Source of the DNA: Candidatus Phytoplasma australiense
GTDB lineage: Bacteria > Bacillota_I > Bacilli_A > Acholeplasmatales > Acholeplasmataceae
DNA: 64,000 nt
Direction of reading: 5' to 3'
NCBI GenBank assembly: GCA_000069925.1
Contig: AM422018.1
Span: 1-64,000, forward strand
Shown: piece after piece, positions 55,224-64,000 of the stretch
Position numbering within the stretch: position 1 is the stretch's first letter
Layout: every line of letters starts with the position of its first letter
The notes under the pieces: model-generated
Database searches by the model: none
What the model saw: the letters and a program-made list of their open reading frames with translations, nothing else
Told to the model about the DNA's origin: nothing
Position numbers and translations under genes: made by a program

Positions 55224-55725
55224 TTAATAATTAAAACTATAAGCCCTTCATAACGGAGGGCATTTTGTGTAGGTTTTTTTATAGACCTCAAAAAAAGGTG
55301 TTTTAAAAAACCATAACACCTCTTAGAACTCAAAATTTTGCCCTTATATGACACTTTTGGGTGATTGGTAATGATAAATATCAAATCGTAAATATAAAAT
55401 CATTTAAGAGGTAATGTTTTGATTGTTTATTTTTTGAAATTAATAAAATTCTTTAAATCAATTATTTTTAGATTATTATGTAAAAAAATTATTTTTTTAT
55501 ATTTTATACCTATAAAATATAAAATTTTTTCTTAAAAAAGCAATTAGAAAACTGGTACTGGTTGAGAACAACAAATTTAAAAAAAAATAAATTTCATATT
55601 TTGACAAATAATTTTAATTATGTTATAATAAAAGTAATTAATAAACAATTTGGTTTTTCAAAAAATCATATTTTTTTTGGAAAAAAATGTTGTTCTCAAA
55701 TGGTGCCATTTTTGTGGAGCTTACC
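55224..55725 (+). repeat. PMU right terminal inverted repeat
   Basis: It runs from the tra5 stop to GGAGCTTACC. A hairpin with GCCCTTCATAACGGAGGGC (55243-55261) and following T-rich DNA can end tra5 transcription. It includes the PMU-end sequence TGGTACTGGTTGAGAAC (55554-55570). Confidence 0.8.
55601..55629 (+). promoter_or_regulatory. Outward promoter in the right terminal repeat
   Basis: TTGACA (55601-55606) and TATAAT (55624-55629), spaced 17 bp: an exact sigma-70-type consensus. It points out of the PMU into the ftsH relic. Confidence 0.75.
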
Positions 55726-55910
55726 AAGGACAAGATTCAGAGTTCTCTGATAAAACAGCAATTGATCAAGAAATTTTAAAAATTATTGATAGTTGTTACG
55801 AAGAAACAAAAAAAATAATGAAAGAAAATAAAGATTTATTAGATAAAATCACTAATTTATTATTAGATCAAGAAACAATTACTAAAGAAGAAATAGATAA
55901 ATTATTTTAA
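55721..55910 (+). pseudogene. ftsH: C-terminal relic of FtsH (HflB) protease
   Basis: Starting right at the PMU end, about 62 codons read YQGQDSEFSDKTA, then EILKIIDSCYEETKKI, ENKDLLDKITNLLL, and end EEIDKLF. This is the conserved end of the M41 protease domain of FtsH. The AAA and catalytic parts are missing and are not on the other side of the PMU. An open frame from 55650 adds only terminal-repeat sequence. A terminator follows at 55984-56012. Confidence 0.8.
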
Positions 55911-56255
55911 TTTTTCTACATTAAATTATCAATTAAAATAATTAAGACATTCTAATTTTTAAATATTTTTTAAAAAAACTTTTAAGACAGACTTTTTTAA
56001 GCCTGTCTTTTTTTCTTTTCAAGACTAAAAATAATTTCTTATCTTTTCTCAATATTTTTAAAAAAAGGAGGCGCAACAATTGAAAATTGAATTAAATATT
56101 TTTTAAAAAACAAAAAATATCCTAATTATTTCAGTAACCCAAAAACCCCCCAAAGGAATTAATTAAAATATTTAAGAATATTATGATAACAAAAATTTAA
56201 AAAAGAAAGGTCAAAAATAACTCCCCAAAATAAATGAACTAATATAATAAACAAA
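55911..56255. other. Intergenic DNA with terminator and a short ribosome-binding-site relic
   Basis: Holds the terminator at 55984-56012. AAAAAGGAGG at about 56064-56073 is followed by a TTG frame of only eight codons. Possibly the eroded start of a former PMU gene. Confidence 0.4.
55984..56012 (+). terminator. Terminator after the ftsH relic
   Basis: AAGACAG pairs with CTGTCTT across a T-rich loop, with a following T-run. Confidence 0.7.
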
Positions 56256-56450
56256 AATCTTATATTCCTGAAGCAGAGCGAGATTTAATTGTATTTTCGT
56301 TATTGAACCTCAAAAATACCCCATTTGTTTTTGACTTGATGAATTAAGAGGATCTTTATTGGGATAAATGCCAATGTTTTTAAGTCTATGAAACAACTAC
56401 ATCAAAAAAAACGGGTTAAAAATGACGTTTTTGCATCACTTCTTTCCTGA
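56256..56450 (+). pseudogene. dnaB: Relic of a dnaB N-terminus
   Basis: A frame with YIPEAERDLIVFSLLNLKNT, FDLMN-stop-EDLYWDKCQCF, then shifted FKSMKQLHQKKRVKNDVFASLLS parallels the DnaB N-terminal domain (EAERALLGTLLLNPE, then the phenylalanine-rich helix, IFETMKRLKLQNREIDYVTVGSVL). In-frame stops and a shift show decay. Either a former chromosomal dnaB or a remnant of an older PMU. Confidence 0.55.
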
Positions 56451-57001
56451 AATTGACAAAAACCAACAAAAGAACTTTAAAAAAACGACAAAAAACATCA
56501 AAACAAGAGATATTTTAATGCTTTTTATTAAAAGTGTCTCAATTGATAAAAATTCACTCCCCTAATTTTGACGTTTTTACACTAAAAAAAGATTATTTTG
56601 GGATTCATCAGGGATTTTTTTGAGGATTCAACGGGGATTCGCGGCAAAGCGTTAACAGCAAATAAAAAAATATTTTTTTTATTTTACTGCGTATTTTTTT
56701 AACCGAAATGATAAAATTAAGGTAGAAGATTTTTTATTGATGTTTTTTTATTTTTTTTACTTATAATTATATAGCAGAAGTTGAAAATTTACAAAAATAT
56801 TTCATGCATTTACTAAATTATGAAAACAATTAGACATTTTTAATTTAATTAATTTGTTTTGTTGATTTGAAGAGATATTAAATTATCTATTTGATTTTTA
56901 TTTTTAAAGAATAATTTTTTAAGTCAAAAAAAGCTTAAAAAAGAGTTGCCTAAATTATTCCATTTTTTAAAAATAAAAAAAATAAAATAAGGAGCGCTTT
57001 T
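56451..57001. other. Intergenic DNA with repeat R2
   Basis: A GC-richer patch (about 56600-56660) has no gene that I can see. R2 copy D lies at 56830-56945. The ribosome-binding site of the next gene (AAGGAGCG) is at 56990-56997. Confidence 0.4.
56830..56945. repeat. Dispersed repeat R2, copy D
   Basis: TTAGACA at 56830-56836, GTTTTGTTGATTTG and AAATTATCTATT in the interior; the right end is eroded (AGTCAAAA). Confidence 0.5.
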
Positions 57002-59572
57002 ATGTTAGAACAAAAAATCAAAATAATTTATGACGGTTTAAAAAACGGCCAAGTTTATAATATGGCGCAAAGTCTTGGTTTTGATTTCAAACATATTAGC
57101 GAATGCCAAGCAAACGCTATAGATAATGATGTTTTTTTATTAACTCGTAGTGTTAAATTTGGCGAAGTATCTCAAGAAGCGAAACTTTTTTTAGATCAAA
57201 ATCGTGATAAAGTCATTGGAGTTGCTGTTTCTGGCAATAAAACCTGGGGTCAAAATTATGGCAAAGCAGGCGATATTATTGCCTCTACTTACAACATCCC
57301 TTTAGTTTTAAAATTTGAGGGTTCAGGAATCCAAGAAGAAAGACTTTTTTTAAAAAAATGGCTTCTTAGTTACAAAAAAGAAAAAAATTCCTCATTTTCT
57401 TTCAAAAAACCATTACAAAATGATTCTAATTTTTCGGATGTTACTGTTAAAAACACAAATGAACCAACCCCTCCCACACAAAAAATTTTGCCACCCTGGA
57501 TTCTTCTTAATAATCAAATTATTGATGAAAATGGCAATATTAAAGATTTAAACAAAGACCAAGAAGCTTTAACAAGTTTTTTGTTAGAAGAAGTAAAGCC
57601 AAAATTAAAACACTTTGATACTTTAAAAGAAAAATTGACTTTTTTACAAACTAACGAATATTATGAAACTGATTTTTTAAGTCAATATAACGAACAACAA
57701 ATTAAAGATATTTATAAAATAGCTTATCAAAAACAATTTCGTTTTTCTACTTTTATGGGAGCTTTCAAATTTTATAACGATTATGCCTTAAAAAGCAGAG
57801 ACAAAAAGTATTATTTAGAGACTTATGAAGACAGATTGTGCGTTAATGCTTTGTATCACGCTCAAGGAGATTTTGAAATTGCTAAAAGATTGATTAAATC
57901 TTTGATTAACCAAGATTTCACCCCAGCAACCCCAACTTTATTAAATGCAGGTAAAAAACATCGTGGTGAATTTGTTTCTTGTTTCTTGTTAGAAGCAGGT
58001 GATTCTTTAAACGATATTGCTCGCATTAATGAATTTTCAATGCAACTTTCCAAAATTGGTGGTGGAGTTTCTATTAACATTACTAATTTGCGTGCGAAAG
58101 GTGAAAGTATTAAAGGAATTAAGGGCGTGTGCAAAGGAGTTGTTGGCGTTTGTAAATTACTCGATCATAGTTTTCGTTATGCCGATCAAATGGGTCAAAG
58201 AACGGGTGCGGGAGCAGTTTATTTAAGTGTTTTTCATGCCGATATTGAAGATTTTTTAAGTACTAAAAAACTGAATGCTGATGAAGATGTTCGTGTAAAA
58301 ACTTTATCTCTAGGAGTTATAGTGCCTAATAAAATGATTGAATTGGCAAGAAAAAACGAAGTCATGTATACTTTTTATCCTCATACTGTTTTTTTGGAAT
58401 ACGAAAAAAACTTCGCTGATATTGCAGTTAACATGGATTATTGGTATGATATTTTGGTAAGCAATCCGAAAGTTCGCAAAAAAGCTATTCAACCGCGTCA
58501 ATTATTAGAATTGATTGCTCGTATGCAAGGTGAGTCAGGCTATCCTTATTTAATGTTTTGCGATAACGTTAATCAAAACAACACCTCTCATTTACAAGTT
58601 AAATTTTCTAACTTATGCACAGAAATTCTTCAACCAACTATCACTTCTCATTATACTGATTACAACCACACCCAAGAAGATAAAATTGGAATGGATGTAT
58701 CTTGTAATTTAGCATCCGGTCACATGTCTAATATGATTAATAACAACACCATCAAAGAAACTGTTTTTATGGCGATGGAAGTGATGAATACAGTTTCCAT
58801 GAAAACAAATATCAATTATGTTCCTGCAGTGGCCAAAGCTAATCGATTAAACCGAAGTGTTGGTTTTGGAATCATGGGTCATCATGGTTTTCTAGCTCAA
58901 AATTACATTGCTTTTGGCAGTGAAGAAAACAAAGATTTGATTGATGTTTTTTTTAATGCTATTAATTATTATAGTCTCTTGCATTCTTGTCAAAAAGCCA
59001 AAAAAACAGGACAAAAATTTTATCTTTTTGAAAAATCTCATTATGCGGATGGATCTTATTTTAAAGGCCGTGGAGAAATTTTACCAAAAACTGATAAAAT
59101 CAAAAAAATGTTTGCCAATATTCCTTTGCCAAGTGAAAAAGATTGGCAACAACTTAAAAAAGATGTTCAACAATTTGGTCTTTTTAATTCTCATCGTCTA
59201 GCTGTTGCACCTAATGGCACAATTGGTTATATTATGGGAACAACTCCTTCTTTAACACCAATTAAACAATTAGTAGAAGAACGTACATATGGAAATTCCA
59301 AAACTTATTGTCCAATGCCTGGATTAAAAGAAACCTCTTTTATGTATGTTACTGCTTACAAGATGAATAAATACCAATTAATTGATGTTATTGCTACCGC
59401 TCAAAAACATGTTGATCAAGGGATTTCCTTTGAACTTGGGATAACTTCTGATATTACAACACGTGAATTGCAAAGATATTATCTTTACGCTCATCATAAA
59501 GGTATAAAAACACTTTATTATACTCGCACACAAAAATTAAAAGTTGATGAATGTGAAGCTTGTGGTGTTTAA
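57002..59572 (+). CDS. nrdE: NrdI-NrdE fusion: class Ib ribonucleotide reductase alpha with flavodoxin-like domain
   Basis: The 856-aa protein combines two partners. Residues 1-125 match NrdI (FLLTRSVKFGEVSQEA, VIGVAVSGNKTWGQNYGKAG, YNIPLVLKFEGSG), the flavodoxin-like activator of the Mn cofactor in NrdF. After a Pro/Asn-rich linker (about 135-160), NrdE follows: FVSCFLLE with the disulfide Cys, a loop with SKIGGGVS and TGAGAVYLS, SNLCTEI with the active-site Cys, a second Cys in VSCNLASG, NGTIGYI, and the C-terminal CEACGV pair. The NrdI P-loop is atypical (DGLKNGQVYNM). ATG 57002 follows AAGGAGCG. NrdF is not in the window. Confidence 0.88.
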   Translation: MLEQKIKIIYDGLKNGQVYNMAQSLGFDFKHISECQANAIDNDVFLLTRSVKFGEVSQEAKLFLDQNRDKVIGVAVSGNKTWGQNYGKAGDIIASTYNIPLVLKFEGSGIQEERLFLKKWLLSYKKEKNSSFSFKKPLQNDSNFSDVTVKNTNEPTPPTQKILPPWILLNNQIIDENGNIKDLNKDQEALTSFLLEEVKPKLKHFDTLKEKLTFLQTNEYYETDFLSQYNEQQIKDIYKIAYQKQFRFSTFMGAFKFYNDYALKSRDKKYYLETYEDRLCVNALYHAQGDFEIAKRLIKSLINQDFTPATPTLLNAGKKHRGEFVSCFLLEAGDSLNDIARINEFSMQLSKIGGGVSINITNLRAKGESIKGIKGVCKGVVGVCKLLDHSFRYADQMGQRTGAGAVYLSVFHADIEDFLSTKKLNADEDVRVKTLSLGVIVPNKMIELARKNEVMYTFYPHTVFLEYEKNFADIAVNMDYWYDILVSNPKVRKKAIQPRQLLELIARMQGESGYPYLMFCDNVNQNNTSHLQVKFSNLCTEILQPTITSHYTDYNHTQEDKIGMDVSCNLASGHMSNMINNNTIKETVFMAMEVMNTVSMKTNINYVPAVAKANRLNRSVGFGIMGHHGFLAQNYIAFGSEENKDLIDVFFNAINYYSLLHSCQKAKKTGQKFYLFEKSHYADGSYFKGRGEILPKTDKIKKMFANIPLPSEKDWQQLKKDVQQFGLFNSHRLAVAPNGTIGYIMGTTPSLTPIKQLVEERTYGNSKTYCPMPGLKETSFMYVTAYKMNKYQLIDVIATAQKHVDQGISFELGITSDITTRELQRYYLYAHHKGIKTLYYTRTQKLKVDECEACGV

Positions 59573-59599
59573 AATTTTTTTTAATAACGAGAATATAGT

Positions 59600-59755
59600 C
59601 CTTTAAAAATTGGGATTTTTGAATAAATAAAAATGATTTTTTCCAAACTGCTTATTAAAGTAGTTTGGTTTTTTTGTTATTCAGAGGAAAAATTAAGAGA
59701 AGAAAAGGTTGAAAGAGGAAAACAGCTGCTTGGAAAAACTACATTAAATTGGGGA
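59600..59755. repeat. Dispersed repeat R1, copy 3
   Basis: GTCCTTTAAAAATTGGG, hairpin CCAAACTGC...GTAGTTTGG (59643-59668) plus T-run, then GAGGAAAAATTAAGAGAAG. Confidence 0.65.
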
Positions 59756-60039
59756 AATATTTTTTTAGCCTTTTTTTGTTTTAAAAAATTATTCTTTAAA
59801 ACTTAAAAAATAATAGATAATTTTATATGCTTTCAAACTAACAAAACAAATTAAATATTTGTTTGAATTACAATAAATAAAAAATAATTATTAATATCCT
59901 GATAAAATTAATTTTTTTCAATTCTTCCCAACTAAAAGATGAAATAATTTTTTTCATTACTTTACAATATTAAAACCCCACTATTGTGGTTCACTCACCA
60001 AAAAGTGAATTTTGTTTTTTTAACAGTGATTTTTCAAAG

Positions 60040-60165
60040 CATCTGTTCCCCTCTTTTCTTAGGTTTTTCCGATAAAAACAAAAAACCAAACTACTTTAAT
60101 AAGTAGTTTGAAAAAATACTATTTTGTTATTTAACAACCCCATTTTTCAGGACCATTACTAGGTC
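60040..60165 (-). repeat. Dispersed repeat R1, copy 4 (reversed)
   Basis: In reverse complement it reads TGGTCCTGAAAAATGGGG, hairpin, GGTTTTTTGTTTTTATCGG and CCTAAGAAAAGAGGGG, nearly the same as 20690-20850. Confidence 0.7.
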
Positions 60166-60582
60166 GATTCAAATATTTAACTAGATAAACAATGCACAAA
60201 TCACCCTTTGGTTTTTTTAATTTCTTGGAGCAATTTAATTTGGAGATGATTGAAAATATAAAAAAATCTCTAACCATCATTGATAACAAGTTTTTTTACA
60301 ATTAATCAAATGAAAAAATCTCTTTTTAATATCTCATAATTATCATTAATATTGAAACATTCATTTTTTTATTCTCCTCAAATTGTAAAAACTTTTTATT
60401 AAATCTATTTTTATTTATTGCTATATTTTAATTTTTTATTTGGAAAAACAAAATTGTTAAAAAAATATAAAAGTAACGTTTTTTAAAAAAAGGAATCCCA
60501 AAAGGACAATGTTTTTTTTAAAGAAAAATCAAAAACCTTTAACACAGCAAATAAAAAAATACCAAACGAAAGGAAAAAATTC

Positions 60583-61074
60583 TTGATTATGAAATTGAAA
60601 AGATGCAAAAATATTTATATCTTTGCTTTAGCTAACTATTTGATTCAAAACATGGAAGTGAATCACTGGAAACTTCAAAAACTACTTTATTACGCACATG
60701 CCAAGCATTTAGTTGATTTTAAAGAATCTTTGGCTGCTGCTCAAGTGGAAGCGTGGGAAAAAGGACCTATTTTTCGCACTTTATTTGATAAATTAAAAGA
60801 TCATGATTCAAAAGAAATCATCACAAATCCTATTCCGTGCAGCATGCGTGGTCAACAATTGAACGCAAGTCGCCTACAAGTTTTAAATTTCGTCATGGAA
60901 AAATATGGTTGGGTTGACTCCAAAGAATTAATGAGACAAGCAATTAACAAACTTCCTTGCCAACAATATTACGAAAGCCCTTTGCCTGGTTATTTTCCAA
61001 AAGTATGTGTTATTCCTGATATAGCAATATACCAATATTTTAAAAAACCTGAGAATTGGCACGAATTTTCTTGA
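60583..61074 (+). CDS. Panacea/SocA-like (DUF4065) domain protein
   Basis: The 163-aa protein shows the Panacea hallmark: LANYLIQNMEVNHWKLQKLLYYAHAKHL (about 16-43) followed by VEAWEKGPIF (about 55-64). Such proteins are known as antitoxins or as phage-element regulators (SocA, GepA, PanA). I see no toxin gene next to it: both sides are about 1 kb without genes. I keep TTG 60583, 8 nt after AAAGGA; an ATG at 60589 is an alternative start. It may have been captured as a lone antitoxin or serve another regulatory task. Confidence 0.8.
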   Translation: MIMKLKRCKNIYIFALANYLIQNMEVNHWKLQKLLYYAHAKHLVDFKESLAAAQVEAWEKGPIFRTLFDKLKDHDSKEIITNPIPCSMRGQQLNASRLQVLNFVMEKYGWVDSKELMRQAINKLPCQQYYESPLPGYFPKVCVIPDIAIYQYFKKPENWHEFS

Positions 61075-63384
<2,310 letters not shown>

Positions 63385-64000
63385 AATGAATTCAAAATAT
63401 TAACAACATAAAAAAAATAGCATCTACATTGTGAATATGACTGAAAAATTTTTGATTTTTTAAATCTTTTCCTTTAGAAGTGCTTGCTACTAATCCTGCA
63501 ATGTTTCTAAATTTTATTAAAGCAGAAATTATTTTTTGAGATTGAAAAAATTGGGATAATTTTTTAAACGTGGGTCAAGTGTTTCAACCATTCCTAAGTG
63601 GGTTTTAATTGTTGCAAAATGATAGTTGGTTTCCAAAACTTTCATTTTATTTAAAGTATGAAATAAAGTTGATTAGAAAAATAAAATTATTGAAAAAATA
63701 GTTATCGGTAGATGAAAAATAGCTTTTGTGAGCTGTTTTTATCTCTCAAAAAAGTATTTAGCTGCAATTGCAAAAGATATTAATTTTTCATTTGAAATAA
63801 TTTGAAAAAGTAGAAAAACTTATGGCTGCGTGTTCCAAATAAAACAAAATTTTTTAAAGATTTAACATTGCACCAATGAATTCTATTTTTTTTCAGTTAC
63901 CCCTTTTTTATTTCCTGTATGAATTCAATTCCGTTTTTTAGTTGTTTTTCATCGGCCGATTTTTTTCATATTTTAATCTTTTTAATCTTTCGATTTCCAA
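63385..64000. other. Terminal intergenic region with possible gene remnants
   Basis: No intact gene. A short minus-strand frame (63645-63529) reading KVLETNYHFATIKTHLGMVETLDPRLK in part, continuing in another phase with KFRNIAGLVASTSKGKD, looks like a decayed gene that I cannot name. A + strand stretch near 63760-63830 (YLAAIAKDI, KSRKTYGC) recalls transposase relics but is too short to assign. Confidence 0.3.

Larger units (their letters stand above)
34346..55727. mobile_element. Potential mobile unit (PMU), ~21.4 kb, with inverted duplication of its right end
   Basis: Bounded by inverted terminal sequences (GGTAAGCTCC at 34348 and its complement ending at 55725) with an IS3-type tra5 at each end. 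It carries the PMU gene set: dnaB, tmk, HU, methyltransferase, FtsH-like AAA, coiled-coil membrane proteins, SVM effector. About 6.8 kb at the left (34348-41120) are an inverted, rearranged copy of the right ~3.9 kb (51840-55725). An internal PMU-end sequence (TGGTACTGGTTGAGAAC, 41138-41154) marks what was probably the original left end. PMUs are known in phytoplasmas as replicative transposon-like units; mobility here is doubtful because both tra5 genes are broken. Confidence 0.85.
59573..60582. other. 1-kb intergenic region with two facing R1 repeats
   Basis: No gene is visible. R1 copies lie at about 59600-59755 (+) and about 60040-60165 (-), about 300 bp apart. Between them R3-like sequence (59795-59850) occurs. 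The first hairpin (59643-59668) probably terminates nrdE. Confidence 0.5.

Overview
The window reads as part of the chromosome of a plant-pathogenic phytoplasma ('Candidatus Phytoplasma', Acholeplasmatales). Evidence: very low GC, genes using UGA as stop (Trp is encoded by UGG), a dnaA-first gene order, IS3-family tra5 transposases, a secreted SVM-type protein with the typical phytoplasma signal peptide, and a potential mobile unit (PMU) carrying dnaB, tmk, an HU gene and an FtsH-like AAA ATPase. I do not assign a species.

Layout. 1-2554: dnaA and dnaN. 3095-3512: a small paralogous pair, one broken. 3616-3988: tRNA His-Gln-Leu-Trp. 4578-6945: a ruined type II restriction-modification locus. 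7655-7907: a self-contained minus-strand unit for a 22-aa cysteine-rich peptide, too short for ordinary gene calling. 8338-15643: two RNase J-type proteins (the first without catalytic residues), a DegV protein, tRNA Glu-Arg-Pro-Gly, a HAD phosphatase with two 228-bp tandem copies of a HAD C-terminus beside it, and Spx. 16541-18497: a lysine riboswitch in front of a frameshifted amino-acid ABC transporter. 18498-21038: remnants and dispersed repeats. 21039-26666 (minus): thrS, two DHH phosphoesterases, mnmE and a small basic protein. 26694-31178 (minus): a complete sugar-type ABC transporter. 32270-33643 (minus): asnS.

34346-55727 is a ~21.4-kb PMU. Its core (41240-48894) is one long co-directional gene set: dnaB, a PMU protein, tmk, two proteins with Y-x-x-D/N-G repeats, an HU protein, an N6-adenine methyltransferase, four small PMU proteins and a membrane-anchored AAA ATPase. 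A membrane/coiled-coil protein split at a 14-A tract follows. The right end (~51.84-55.73 kb: coiled-coil gene, membrane protein, tra5, terminal repeat) is repeated in inverted orientation at the left end (~34.35-41.12 kb). There the copy also holds an SVM effector gene and a decayed group II intron. Both tra5 copies are frameshifted, at different sites. Consensus promoters in both terminal repeats point outward.

Right of the PMU lie an ftsH C-terminal relic, a dnaB relic, a fused NrdI-NrdE ribonucleotide reductase, a Panacea/SocA-domain protein and enolase. Intergenic space is large and AT-rich and carries at least three dispersed repeat families.

Best candidates for something undescribed: the (CxCxx)3 mini-peptide with its inverted-repeat leader (7655-7907); the mutually exclusive hairpins upstream of PMU dnaB (41164-41239); a C-terminal module shared by three PMU genes and grafted onto the AAA ATPase; and the NrdI-NrdE fusion.
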